Part shown: positions 24,293 through 32,118 of the stretch, piece by piece
Numbering within the stretch: the stretch's first letter is position 1
Layout: the number at the start of each line of letters is the position of its first letter
DNA from: Chachezhania antarctica
GTDB lineage: Bacteria > Pseudomonadota > Alphaproteobacteria > Rhodobacterales > Rhodobacteraceae
Assembly (NCBI RefSeq): GCF_003646465.1
Contig: NZ_QZEX01000002.1
Span: 310,001-374,000 of the forward strand
Direction: 5' to 3'
Length of the DNA: 64,000 nt
Program-made: the position numbers and the translations under genes
The notes under the pieces: model-generated
Databases searched by the model: none
What the model was told of the DNA's origin: nothing
Seen by the model: the letters and a program-made list of their open reading frames with translations, nothing else

Positions 24293-24880
24293 CTAGCGGC
24301 GGGCCAGCTCCAGCCGCGCGCCCGTCAGGGCCGCCGCCAATTCGCGCAGGGCGTCCTCGGCCTCGGACGATGCGTCGCCCTTGGCCGCTACCCGCGCACT
24401 GGGCAGCATCGGGAAGGTCACAAGCGACACCTCCCAAAGCTCCAGTTCCATCAGGAGCCTGCGGCCCCCCTTGTCCTTCGTGGCCTTCGTGGTGCGGTAG
24501 CCGATCGACAGCCCGTCGATCGCACCGGCCTGGATCAGTGCCGCCGCCTCGCGCCCCTTCTGGGTGCTGTCCAGCAGGCGTCCCTTGACCCACAGCCCGC
24601 GATCGTCCTCGCGCACCATGTCCCAAACGCCGATGGGCTGGGCCGGGTCGTGCTGCCACAGCATCTTGACCCGCCGGCCTTCGGATTCGAGCTTGGCCAG
24701 CGATCCCGCATAGGCCCCCTTGCGGACGATATCGCCGCCCTGGTCGGGCGCGTCGAAAAGGCTGGCATAGCCCTCGATCTCGGCCTCGCCGGTCATGGCG
24801 AGCCGTTCGCCGAAGCGGGCGAATTTGTGTTCCAATCCGGCGTCCATCGCACGCTCCATGGTGTGTTGATCGGTCATCAT
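24293..24880 (-). CDS. GTA g4, prohead protease (HK97 family)
   Basis: A 195-residue maturation protease. The family core is visible as AEIEGYASLFDAPDQGGDIV and RKGAYAGSL, then VKMLWQHDPAQPIGVWD with the catalytic histidine of LWQHD, and GAIDGLSIGYRT with the catalytic serine. It cleaves the capsid delta-domain during head maturation. Two possible ATGs (24880 and 24877) start the protein. Confidence 0.92.
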   Translation of the reverse strand: MMTDQHTMERAMDAGLEHKFARFGERLAMTGEAEIEGYASLFDAPDQGGDIVRKGAYAGSLAKLESEGRRVKMLWQHDPAQPIGVWDMVREDDRGLWVKGRLLDSTQKGREAAALIQAGAIDGLSIGYRTTKATKDKGGRRLLMELELWEVSLVTFPMLPSARVAAKGDASSEAEDALRELAAALTGARLELARR

Positions 24881-24894
24881 CTGTTGCCTCGCGT

Positions 24895-25131
24895 TCAGGG
24901 GCTTGCGGCGGCCAGCACCGACTGAAAGGCCTGCGCCAGGATCACGGCGACGACGCCGTAGACCGTCAGCCAGACCCGCCGTTCCAGCCGCTCCAGCATC
25001 GCCTCCAGCTGGTCCAGCCGGCGGTTCAGGTTCTCGTTGTGCACGGCAGAGAGCTTTTCGTGCGCGGTCAGGCGCAGACCAGGCGCGCAGTCGAAACTTT
25101 CCAGCATCTGCGTGGGGATCCGTTCATTCAT
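24895..25131 (-). CDS. GTA g3.5, small membrane-associated protein
   Basis: A 78-residue protein with a soluble charged part (LDQLEAMLERLERR) and a C-terminal hydrophobic helix (VWLTVYGVVAVILAQAFQSV). A gene of this size and topology lies at the same place in RcGTA clusters; its function is unknown. The start overlaps the end of g3 by eight bases. Confidence 0.8.
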   Translation of the reverse strand: MNERIPTQMLESFDCAPGLRLTAHEKLSAVHNENLNRRLDQLEAMLERLERRVWLTVYGVVAVILAQAFQSVLAAASP

Positions 25132-26317
25132 CCGATCCCTCCTCCGACAGCGCCGGCAGGCCCAGAAGCGCGCGCTTTTCCGCGTCGGTCAGGAAATCCG
25201 CCCGGGCCACGCGCGCCCATTGCGCGTCGCGCTCGGCCGCCAGTGCAGGCACCTGATCCAGGTCCGGCTTCAGCTCCAACGCCTCGCCCGCAAAGCCCGA
25301 CAGCCAGTCGGCCAGTGCCGCCGAGACGCGCGAGACGAGAGGCAGCACGGTCAGCCGATAGAAGGCACGGTTCGCCTCCTGGTAATTGGCGTAGGTGCTG
25401 TCGCCCTGTATCCCCAGCAGCATCGGCGGCACCCCGAAGGCCAGCGCGATCTCGCGCGCGGCGGCATCCTTGGTCTTCTGGAACTCCATGTCCGAGGGCG
25501 AGAACCCCATCGGCTTCCAGTCGAGCCCGCCTTCCAGCACCATCGGCCGGCCGGCGTTCTTGGCGCCCTGGTAGTGGGATTCGATCTCTTCCGAGAGCCG
25601 CCGGAACTGGTCGTCCGCCATGGCCCCCTGCCCGTCGCCCCCCTTCCAGACGAGCGCGCCCGACGGCCGCGCGGCATTGTCCAGCAGCGCCTTCGACCAG
25701 CGCGAGGCGGCGTTGTGCACGTCGACAGCCATGGCCGCCGCCTGCAAGGGCGCGAACCCGTAATGGTCGTCCTGCGGATGGAAGGCGCGGATATGGCAGA
25801 TCGGCGCGGGTCGGCCGCTGGCATCGAAGCGATGCTTGCGCCCGCCCACGGCATATTCATAGGCCACTGGCCAGCCATCGGCGCCCGGTACCACGCTCAT
25901 CCGATCAGACCGCAACACGTGCAGTTCCGCCGGCACGCCGCCATCGCCCACGGCTTCCACGTAGGCATTGCCCGACAGGAGCAGCTGCGCAAACAGCGCC
26001 TCCAGCAGGTCCGCCCGCCCTTGCGCCGGATTCGGCCGGCGCACCAGCGACAGGACCGGGTGCGTGTCGAACCGCTGCGCCTGGTCTTGCAGGACCAGCG
26101 GCAGGGCGGCGGCGGCCTCGGCGATCAGCTTGACCGACCGAAAGCCCACCGGGTTGCCGGAAAAGCCTTGCCGGGTCAGCGAAACGGTGTCCCGCGGGCT
26201 CCACGCCACACGGCCTGAAGTGTGCCAGGCCACGACCGGCCCTGCCGCGCTGGCCTTGGTCTCGGGGACCGAAACCTCCTGCCGGCCGCCCTTCCGCTTC
26301 AGGAAGTCTAATGCCAT
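25124..26317 (-). CDS. GTA g3, portal protein (HK97 family)
   Basis: A 397-residue portal that forms the twelve-fold ring for DNA entry. It begins ALDFLKRKGGRQE and has the family segments RVAWSPRDTVSLTRQGF, NPVGFRSVKLIAEAAAALP, LVRRPNPAQGRADLLEAL and, near the end, PPMLLGIQGDSTYANYQEAN and RAFYRLTVLPL. The ATG at 26317 follows AAGGAG. It is the first gene after a 582-base spacer, so it likely has its own promoter or depends on read-through from g2. Confidence 0.94.
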   Translation of the reverse strand: MALDFLKRKGGRQEVSVPETKASAAGPVVAWHTSGRVAWSPRDTVSLTRQGFSGNPVGFRSVKLIAEAAAALPLVLQDQAQRFDTHPVLSLVRRPNPAQGRADLLEALFAQLLLSGNAYVEAVGDGGVPAELHVLRSDRMSVVPGADGWPVAYEYAVGGRKHRFDASGRPAPICHIRAFHPQDDHYGFAPLQAAAMAVDVHNAASRWSKALLDNAARPSGALVWKGGDGQGAMADDQFRRLSEEIESHYQGAKNAGRPMVLEGGLDWKPMGFSPSDMEFQKTKDAAAREIALAFGVPPMLLGIQGDSTYANYQEANRAFYRLTVLPLVSRVSAALADWLSGFAGEALELKPDLDQVPALAAERDAQWARVARADFLTDAEKRALLGLPALSEEGSDE

Positions 26318-26543
26318 CGCTCACCGCTCCTTCTTGACCTTGTCTCGTCAAGCGGTGCCCCGACCCCGGTTCACCGCGCGTTGAGGACGTTTTGCCCAAA
26401 ATTGGAAAAGATTTCCTGAGACCACCGTACGGTGCCCATCCCCGAGCCACTGTCGTCGGTGCCGGGACCCCACCCACCCCACGGGATCGGGACGCGTTGC
26501 CGACAAATGGGGGCTCTGCCCCCGTCGCACCTGTCGGCGCGAC

Positions 26544-26571
26544 TCCCCCGGAGCATATGGGAAAAGAAGAA
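26544..26571 (+). repeat. dispersed stem-loop element, half copy (left-arm type)
   Basis: TCCCCCGGAGCATATGGG followed by AAAAGAAGAA matches the left arm at 242-271 with a few changes. No partner arm is seen within the spacer. Confidence 0.6.
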
Positions 26572-26867
26572 CAGGGGCGCGGCCTTGGCGGGTTCACATG
26601 TATCCCCCAAGCCATCTCTGCGGAGCCACCGTCGCCTGGGGATGGGTCGAGCGGTCGCGGTCTTCCCGTCAAGGGGCCGCAGGCCCGCGCACCGCGCGGC
26701 GTGCCCTTGACGGGGAGGCCGGGAGCGCTCAGGCCAGACCCGGGCGATGGTGGATCTGTAGGGATGGCGGGCCCATCTCTGTGGTGAACCCGAGCGGACC
26801 TTCAGACTCGGGAAAGGCGGGGTCTCCCCCGCCCTTTCAAGCAATTCAGATTCGACGTTGCGGCGCC

Positions 26868-26892
26868 GTAGGGTGCGTGCTCTGCACGCACC
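26868..26892 (+). repeat. palindromic repeat, copy 2 of 4
   Basis: GTAG followed by GGTGCGTGC (26872-26880), a TCT loop and GCACGCACC (26884-26892). It lies eight bases after the end of g2 and could act as its 3-prime structure. Confidence 0.7.
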
Positions 26893-26899
26893 GCCTGGC

Positions 26900-28330
26900 T
26901 CAAAGTGTGCGGATCCTCGGTCGCCGCCACACCGCACCGGGTACGATCATCAGCTCGTGCAGCGCCCAGACCAGGGCGTCCACCCGGTCGGGCGAGCCCT
27001 TGCCTTCGTAGCCTTGCGTCGTCATCCGCACCATCTGGTCCTCCAGCGTGTCCAGACCCGCGACATGGAACACGCGCCCCTGTTCATAAAGCGCCGCCAC
27101 GGGTTCCGCGCGCGCCGCCTTGCCACGCATGGCATGGACCGATTTGTAAGGCACCATCGGGTCGATCTGGCGGATCACTTCCTCGACCAGCTTGCCACCC
27201 TGGTTGACCTCGGCCACCAGTCGCTCGGCGCCGTAGCGCTCCATCGCGGCGATGGCCGCGGTGGCCCACCCCGTGGGCCCCGCGCCCTGCACCGTGCAAT
27301 CGGCCAGCACATAGGCCTGCCAGTCCTGTGGCGGCCCGTCCGTCACCGCGCCCACGACGACAATCCCGCATTCGTCCCCGCCCGCCTTGCCGCTGACCGA
27401 CGGGTCCAGCGCCACGACGACCCTGTTCAGTTCCGGCACGTGCTCTACATGCGCCGCATCGATCATCGCCCCGGTCCACAGCGCACCTTCCACGTCCGCC
27501 AGCAGCACGCCGTCCAGTTCCTGCCGCGCCATGCGAGACCCGGCGAAACGCGCGCGCACCTCTTCGAGGAAACCGTCGGCCAGGTTGGCTCGGTTGGCCT
27601 CGCTCGGTGCGTGGGTCAGCACGGTCGACGGTGCCTCGATCAGCTCTTTCAGAACGGCCACGTTGCGCGGCGTCGTGGTCACGCAGACCCGCGGACGATC
27701 ACCCAGGCGCAGCGCGAATTGCAGCTGGTCCCAGGCCTCGCCCGCCTTCTTCCACTTGCCCAGCTCGTCCGCCCAGGCGGCATCGAATTGCGGGCCGCGC
27801 ATGGCTTCCGGATCCTGTGCCGAAAACGCCTGCGCCTCGGCCCCGTTGGGCCAGACGAGACGCCGTTCGCTTGCGCGCCATTCCGGGCGGCGGTCGGGGG
27901 GCGAACAGGCCAGGATCCCGCTATCGCCCCGAATCATCACGTCGCGCACCTGGTCGTAGGTCTCGCCGACCAACGCCACGCGGCGTGCCCGGCCGCGGTC
28001 GAGGGGGCGCCCCCCCTCGACCATCGACCGCACCCATTCGGCCCCGGCGCGGGTCTTGCCCGCGCCGCGACCGCCCAGGATCACCCAAGCCCGCCAGTCT
28101 TCCCGTCCGTTCGCCGAGACTGGCGGCAATTGGTGCGGCAATGCCCAGAACTCGAAGAGATAGGGCAAGGCCGCGACCTGATCATCCGTCAGGGTGTTCA
28201 GGAACTCCCCCCTCACGGCCGCATCGGCGGAGGCGATCAAGCCGGCACCCGATCTCAAATCGTAGGGTATCGAGGTCAAGGGGCGCCGCTCCGCGGGCGG
28301 CTCCAGATGCGCGGTTCTGTCGTTCGACAA
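26900..28330 (-). CDS. GTA g2, large terminase subunit
   Basis: A 476-residue packaging motor. The ATPase has the Walker A motif GGRGAGKTRAGAEW (about residues 86-99), a Walker B region (FDAAWADELGKW, around 198-209) and the nuclease domain with VVALDPSVSGKAGGDECGI. It packages host DNA into GTA heads without a specific site. The start is uncertain: the listed start is a TTG at 28330, giving a 149-base overlap with g1, while a TTG at 28168 (beginning PYLFEFWALPHQL) would remove the overlap. GTA terminases often lack a long N-terminal extension, so the shorter form is possible. It is the promoter-proximal end of the cluster together with g1. Confidence 0.92.
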   Translation of the reverse strand: MSNDRTAHLEPPAERRPLTSIPYDLRSGAGLIASADAAVRGEFLNTLTDDQVAALPYLFEFWALPHQLPPVSANGREDWRAWVILGGRGAGKTRAGAEWVRSMVEGGRPLDRGRARRVALVGETYDQVRDVMIRGDSGILACSPPDRRPEWRASERRLVWPNGAEAQAFSAQDPEAMRGPQFDAAWADELGKWKKAGEAWDQLQFALRLGDRPRVCVTTTPRNVAVLKELIEAPSTVLTHAPSEANRANLADGFLEEVRARFAGSRMARQELDGVLLADVEGALWTGAMIDAAHVEHVPELNRVVVALDPSVSGKAGGDECGIVVVGAVTDGPPQDWQAYVLADCTVQGAGPTGWATAAIAAMERYGAERLVAEVNQGGKLVEEVIRQIDPMVPYKSVHAMRGKAARAEPVAALYEQGRVFHVAGLDTLEDQMVRMTTQGYEGKGSPDRVDALVWALHELMIVPGAVWRRPRIRTL

Positions 28331-28544
28331 GGCAGATCTCCACTTTCTGGCAGGCGCGGATCAGCCCTTCGGCCCCCGCCACCTGTCGGATTGACGTCGT
28401 CTGGTCCCAGTCTTCCCCTGTCTCGATCCGTGCGCGCAGGTCTTCCGCCTGCTGACGGAGGCGCACGATCGACGCCTCCAGTGAGCGCAGCAGCTCCTCC
28501 GTCTGCCGCGTCCGGGTCTCTTCGGTGCTCAAGGTACTCTGCAT
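28182..28544 (-). CDS. GTA g1, putative small terminase subunit
   Basis: A 120-residue protein upstream of the large terminase, in the position of RcGTA g1, which has been described as the small terminase (TerS). Its N-terminal half is a coiled coil (RQTEELLRSLEASIVRLRQQ), followed by GAEGLIRACQKVEICLVERQ and an arginine-rich tail. The ATG at 28544 was preferred to the far upstream GTG-type starts; GATGAGG lies upstream. Its 3-prime part overlaps the g2 frame, depending on the g2 start. Identification rests mainly on position and helical pattern. Confidence 0.75.
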   Translation of the reverse strand: MQSTLSTEETRTRQTEELLRSLEASIVRLRQQAEDLRARIETGEDWDQTTSIRQVAGAEGLIRACQKVEICLVERQNRASGAARGAAPLDLDTLRFEIGCRLDRLRRCGREGGVPEHPDG

Positions 28545-28706
28545 GGTGGCCTCATCTTCTCGAAGGGGCCTCCGTACGAGCGAGATGACAAGCGACCGGC
28601 AGGGGACCACCCCGAGGCCGCCATGTCATGTCTTCCAGCGTGCTTCCGTTCCTAGAACAAAAAGCACGTTTTGTCAATAATTTCAGAATGTTATGCGGTC
28701 TGTGAA

Positions 28707-28721
28707 TTAACTGTTTCTTAG
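28707..28721. promoter_or_regulatory. CtrA-like half-site pair upstream of GTA g1
   Basis: TTAA-CTGTTTC-TTAG fits the CtrA consensus TTAA-N7-TTAA with one change. It lies about 163 bases before the g1 start, inside the only AT-rich stretch of this gap (28655-28730), which is the likely GTA promoter. The gap 28545-28990 otherwise holds a stem-loop element and a palindromic repeat and no gene. Confidence 0.45.
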
Positions 28722-28799
28722 TAATTTACAGGGTCGGCCCGTCGCAACTGGCGGGGTCCCGTCCTTCGGAAGGCACACCCGGCCGCACGCATCGGACCG

Positions 28800-28873
28800 C
28801 CTCCGGCGGGAGTATCTGGGAAGATAAGAAGCAGGGAGCGCGCCCTGCTTCTTTGGTCTTAAGATACCTCGGG
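28800..28873. repeat. dispersed stem-loop element, complete copy 2
   Basis: The most compact copy. Left arm 28800-28831 and right arm 28848-28873 pair around a perfect 10-bp hairpin AGAAGCAGGG/CCCTGCTTCT (28827-28836 and 28843-28852). On the reverse strand the hairpin is followed by TATCTT, so it can serve as terminator of the SDR gene at 28991-29752. GGGGGC/GCCCCC-type hairpin sequence borders the right arm at about 28895-28917. Confidence 0.75.
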
Positions 28874-28954
28874 GGAGCCCAGGCCGCAGGCCCTGGCGGG
28901 GGCCGAGCCCCCGGCGCCGCCGGCATCAAGCCGAAAGCGCCGCAATCCCGAACC

Positions 28955-28979
28955 GTAGGGTGCGTGCTCGGCACGCACC
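28955..28979 (+). repeat. palindromic repeat, copy 3 of 4
   Basis: GTAG followed by GGTGCGTGC (28959-28967), a TCG loop and GCACGCACC (28971-28979). It lies eleven bases beyond the stop of the SDR gene. Confidence 0.7.
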
Positions 28980-28990
28980 CCACCCTGATG

Positions 28991-29752
28991 CTACCGCGGC
29001 GCCATACGGATCGCGCCATCCAGTCGGATCGTCTCGCCGTTCAACATCGGATTCACGACGATGGAATGTGCCATCATCGCGTATTCCTTAGGGTCCCCCA
29101 GCCGCGACGGGAACGGGACTTGCGCACCAAGACTGTCCTGCGCTTCCTGCGGCAGCGAGGCCAAGAGCGGGGTCAGGAACAGGCCCGGCGCGATGGTCAT
29201 GACGCGGATGCCCGACCGGGCGAATTCGCGGGCGATGGGAAGGGTCATGCCGACGATGCCACCCTTGGAGGCCGCATAGGCCGCCTGCCCGATCTGGCCG
29301 TCATAGGCCGCGACAGAGGCCGTGTTGATCACAACGCCGCGCTCTTCCCCCAGCGGATCCGCCGGCATCAGCGCCGCGGCCCATTTCGACAGCACGTTGA
29401 ATGTCCCGAACAGGTTCACGTTCACGACCGACGTGAAATCCGCCAGCGGAATGGCGTTGCCATCGCGGCCCACCACCTTGGCCGGAGGCCCGATGCCCGC
29501 GCAGTTCACAAGGATCCGCGCCTTGCCGTGCAGGCCTTCGGCCTTGGCGACCGCCTCCTCGACTGCGCTCTCATCCGTCACGTTGACCTTGATGAACGCA
29601 CCGCCGATGGCGCGAGCCTTCTCTTCACCCAGATCCTCGTTCAGATCGAAGATGGTGACCTTGGCGCCGGCCTCGGCCAGCATGTCCGCCGTCGCCCCGC
29701 CAAGCCCCGAAGCACCGCCCGTCACGATCGCCGCTGTTCCGTCTATTTGCAT
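28991..29752 (-). CDS. SDR family 3-hydroxyacyl-CoA dehydrogenase-like protein
   Basis: A 253-residue short-chain dehydrogenase. It has the cofactor motif TGGASGLGGATA (residues 12-23) with an aspartate (FDLN) at the end of strand 2, which indicates NAD preference, then VNCAGIG, the catalytic serine in NTASVAAYDG and the YAASKGG motif. VAAYDGQIGQAAYAASKGGI is typical of the type 2 3-hydroxyacyl-CoA dehydrogenase (HSD17B10-like) branch. It is 48 bases downstream of an acyl-CoA dehydrogenase gene and in the same direction, so the two probably act together in branched-chain or fatty acyl-CoA oxidation. Confidence 0.87.
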   Translation of the reverse strand: MQIDGTAAIVTGGASGLGGATADMLAEAGAKVTIFDLNEDLGEEKARAIGGAFIKVNVTDESAVEEAVAKAEGLHGKARILVNCAGIGPPAKVVGRDGNAIPLADFTSVVNVNLFGTFNVLSKWAAALMPADPLGEERGVVINTASVAAYDGQIGQAAYAASKGGIVGMTLPIAREFARSGIRVMTIAPGLFLTPLLASLPQEAQDSLGAQVPFPSRLGDPKEYAMMAHSIVVNPMLNGETIRLDGAIRMAPR

Positions 29753-29800
29753 ATGTCTTTCTCCTTCTGTCCGCCGACGCGCGGGCCGGCCCCTTTTGCC

Positions 29801-30934
29801 TCAGCCGGCGAGCGCGCGCGCGATGACCAGCCTTTGAATGTCGCTCGTGCCTTCGTAGATCTGGCACACCCGCACATCGCGATAAATCCGTTCGACCGGG
29901 AAATCCTTGGTGTAGCCATATCCCCCCAGCGTCTGGATCGCGTCCGAGCAGACCTTCTCCGCCATCTCCGACGCGAAGAGCTTGGCCATCGACGCCTCCT
30001 TCAGCGCTGGCCGGCCCGCATCGCGCATGGCGGCGGCGTGCAGCACCATCTGGCGGGCGACCTCGATCTTCGTGGCCATGTCCGCCAGCCGGAACGCCAC
30101 CGCCTGGTGGCCCATCAGGGTCGACCCCATCGACGTCCGCTCCTGCGCATAGGCCAGCGCCGCGTCCAGCGCCGCCTGCGCCATACCCACCGATTGCGCG
30201 GCGATCCCGATCCGCCCGCCTTCAAGGTTCGACAGCGCGATGCGATAGCCCGCGCCCTCCTCTCCCAGCATGTTCTCGGCCGGGACCTCCACGTCTTCCA
30301 GCGCGATCTGGGCGGTGTCCGACAGGGACTGGCCCAGCTTGTCCTCCAGCGAGGCAACGCGGTAGCCCGGCGTATCGGTCGGCACGACGAAGGCGGAGAT
30401 GCCCTTCTTGCCCTCGTCAGGTTCGGTCACGGCAAAGACGATAGCCACATCGGCATTCAGACCCGAGGTGATGAACTGCTTCACCCCATTCAGGCGCCAG
30501 CCTGCATTGGTCCGCACCGCACGCGTTTTCAGGGCGGAAGCATCGGACCCCGCATGGGGTTCCGTCAGGCAGAACGCGCCCAGCTTCTCGCCCTTCGCCA
30601 TGGGGCGCAGGAACCGGTCCTTCAGATCGTCGGACCCGAAGCGCAGGATCGGGACGCAGCCGACCGAGTTGTGCACCGACATGACGGTCGAGATCGCACC
30701 GTTGCCTGCCGCGATCTCCTCCAGCGCCACGGCATAGGCCACGTGATCGGTCAGCGAGCCGTCGTAGTCCTCGGGCACCAGCATGCCCAGAAGGCCAAGC
30801 GCCCCCATCTCGGCGATCTCGGCCGCGGGAAACTCCTTCGTCCGGTCCCACTCCGCCGATTTCGGCGCCAGCTTTTCGGCCGCGAAACGCCGCGCCATGT
30901 CGCGGATCATCTCTTGGTCTTCGGTCAGCAACAT
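29801..30934 (-). CDS. acyl-CoA dehydrogenase
   Basis: A 377-residue FAD-dependent acyl-CoA dehydrogenase of normal family length. Visible signatures are [20 protein letters not shown] (around residues 120-140), the FAD-binding QFITSG, a C-terminal [20 protein letters not shown] and the catalytic-glutamate segment [17 protein letters not shown]. It introduces the alpha-beta double bond into an acyl-CoA and passes electrons to ETF. The ATG at 30934 is preceded by AGGAGG. It is divergent from the TetR gene, which is likely its regulator. The exact substrate cannot be read from sequence. Confidence 0.93.
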   Translation of the reverse strand: MLLTEDQEMIRDMARRFAAEKLAPKSAEWDRTKEFPAAEIAEMGALGLLGMLVPEDYDGSLTDHVAYAVALEEIAAGNGAISTVMSVHNSVGCVPILRFGSDDLKDRFLRPMAKGEKLGAFCLTEPHAGSDASALKTRAVRTNAGWRLNGVKQFITSGLNADVAIVFAVTEPDEGKKGISAFVVPTDTPGYRVASLEDKLGQSLSDTAQIALEDVEVPAENMLGEEGAGYRIALSNLEGGRIGIAAQSVGMAQAALDAALAYAQERTSMGSTLMGHQAVAFRLADMATKIEVARQMVLHAAAMRDAGRPALKEASMAKLFASEMAEKVCSDAIQTLGGYGYTKDFPVERIYRDVRVCQIYEGTSDIQRLVIARALAG

Positions 30935-30964
30935 CACGTATCCTCCTGTCCCCGCTGTCGGGAT

Positions 30965-30992
30965 TTGACGCGACTTTACCAGCGGGTATACT
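30965..30992 (+). promoter_or_regulatory. sigma-70 type promoter of the tetR gene
   Basis: A -35 box TTGACG (30965-30970) and a -10 box TATACT (30987-30992) are separated by 16 bases, 38 bases before the tetR start. The divergent acyl-CoA dehydrogenase gene shares the same 95-base interval, so an autoregulated TetR site is expected here. Confidence 0.6.
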
Positions 30993-31029
30993 GCCGACGC
31001 AACAGTCAACCTGCCACCCTGATCAACGG

Positions 31030-31656
31030 ATGCACGCCATGCCCGCCCCTGCCGATTCACCGTGGAGCGACCGGCCCGACGCAGACGCCGAACGGCAGGC
31101 CAAGCGGATGGCCGTGCTGCGGATGGCGGCGCGGCAATTCAACGAGAACGGCTTTCGCGCCACGTCGATGGCCGACGTCGCCAGCGCCCTGCAGGTCACC
31201 AAGCCCACGATCTATCACTACTTCGCGTCGAAGGACGAAATCCTGTTCGAATGCGTGCGCATGGGGCTGGCCCAGATCCGCGAGGGCACCGCGCGGGCGG
31301 CCGCACGGGGCGGCACGGGGCTGGACCGGATGCAGGACCTGATCCACGCCTATGCGCTGGCGATGACCGAGGATTTCGGCATCTGCGTCAGCCGCACCGG
31401 CGACGCGGAACTGTCGCCTGCCAGCCGCGCAAAATTCCGCGCCCTGAAGCGCGAGATCGACGCGATCCTGCGCGGTCTGATCGACGAGGGCATTGCCGAC
31501 GGCTCGATCCGGGCCCAGGATCCGCAGCTTGCCGCCTTTCTGGTGTCCGGCGCGATCAACTGGATCGCCCACTGGTACAGGCCCGACGGCCCAAAAAGCC
31601 GCGACGAGATCGCCGAAGGGACCGTGGAGACCCTGACCCGCGCGCTGTCGGCCTGA
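31030..31656 (+). CDS. TetR/AcrR family transcriptional regulator
   Basis: A 208-residue regulator. The N-terminal helix-turn-helix (about residues 27-70) contains [20 protein letters not shown] and [11 protein letters not shown], the TetR hallmark. The C-terminal ligand domain shows the TetR_C segment [14 protein letters not shown]. It is divergent from an acyl-CoA dehydrogenase/SDR pair, so it probably senses an acyl-CoA and represses that operon. A second ATG three codons downstream is also possible. Confidence 0.9.
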   Translation: MHAMPAPADSPWSDRPDADAERQAKRMAVLRMAARQFNENGFRATSMADVASALQVTKPTIYHYFASKDEILFECVRMGLAQIREGTARAAARGGTGLDRMQDLIHAYALAMTEDFGICVSRTGDAELSPASRAKFRALKREIDAILRGLIDEGIADGSIRAQDPQLAAFLVSGAINWIAHWYRPDGPKSRDEIAEGTVETLTRALSA

Positions 31657-31690
31657 ATTTGCGACGCAGCTCCTTGCGCGCCGCGCCGGC

Positions 31691-32089
31691 CTACCTCCGC
31701 GGCAGCCCGTCGTCCATGTGGATCCATGGCAGCATCTCGGCGGAATGATAGTGGACACCGGGGCTCAGCACCTCGGGCGTGTCCAGCAGCGCCACGTAGA
31801 AATGCACCTCGTTCGGGAAGCGGTCGGATTCGTAGAACAACGGCGATCCGCAAGTGCCGCAGAACCCGCGCCGGTTGCCGGGACTGCTGGTATGGACGAC
31901 CGGATCCTGGCCCAGGAACCGCCAGCGCCCGTTCTCCTGCCCCAGCCACGTTGTGAAGGGAGAAGCCGTCGCCCGCCTGCAACTTTCGCAATGGCAGTGG
32001 CCCACCCAGTTGGGGGCGCCCGCCAGCTCGAACATGCAATCGCCGCACAGGCAATGCCCACGCAGGCGCGAGACGGCCTTGTAGCTCAT
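31691..32089 (-). CDS. GFA family (glutathione-dependent formaldehyde-activating-like) protein
   Basis: A 132-residue zinc-binding protein with the GFA cysteine pattern: GHCLCGDCMFEL near the start, CHCESCRRATASPF and GFCGTCGSPLFYES. Although named after an enzyme that condenses formaldehyde with glutathione, most members have unknown roles. The ATG at 32089 is preceded by GGAGGGG. It follows an SDR gene by 29 bases on the same strand, so they may be co-transcribed. Confidence 0.87.
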   Translation of the reverse strand: MSYKAVSRLRGHCLCGDCMFELAGAPNWVGHCHCESCRRATASPFTTWLGQENGRWRFLGQDPVVHTSSPGNRRGFCGTCGSPLFYESDRFPNEVHFYVALLDTPEVLSPGVHYHSAEMLPWIHMDDGLPRR

Positions 32090-32118
32090 CCTACGCCCCT
32101 CCTCGTTGCAATCGGCCG

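Larger units (their letters stand above)
26318..26899. other. 582-base non-coding spacer inside the GTA cluster
   Basis: No credible gene is seen on either strand, although short open frames exist. The spacer holds a half copy of the dispersed stem-loop element (26544-26571), a G/C hairpin with GGGGGC/GCCCCC beside it (about 26511-26524), an 11-bp inverted repeat CCCGTCAAGGG/CCCTTGACGGG (26665-26675 and 26704-26714), a C/T-rich stretch near 26820-26840 and a copy of the palindromic repeat (26868-26892). It separates the terminase gene g2 from the portal gene g3. Confidence 0.8.
13705..28544 (-). mobile_element. RcGTA-type gene transfer agent cluster, g1 to g15
   Basis: All structural genes of a Rhodobacter capsulatus-type gene transfer agent are present in canonical order on the reverse strand: g1, g2 (terminase), g3 (portal), g3.5, g4 (protease), g5 (capsid), g6, g7, g8, g9, g10, g10.1, g11, g12, g13, g14 and g15. 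No integrase, repressor or replication genes are found, as expected for a GTA rather than a prophage. None of the genes is obviously broken. Regulators such as gafA and the head-spike and lysis genes are not in the window. Two departures are a 582-base spacer between g2 and g3 and a 283-base gap between g8 and g9. Confidence 0.93.

Noticed and set aside
26392-26787. A 131-codon frame in the g2-g3 spacer
   Set aside because: Composition is proline/glycine/arginine-rich without a ribosome site or domain, and it runs through repeat elements.
13705-28544. Complete prophage
   Set aside because: No integrase, repressor, replication or lysis module is present, and gene order is exactly that of a gene transfer agent.
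28853-31342. An 829-codon forward frame across the SDR and acyl-CoA dehydrogenase genes
   Set aside because: It is antisense to two clear enzymes with motifs, and it spans their intergenic region and the real tetR start in another frame.
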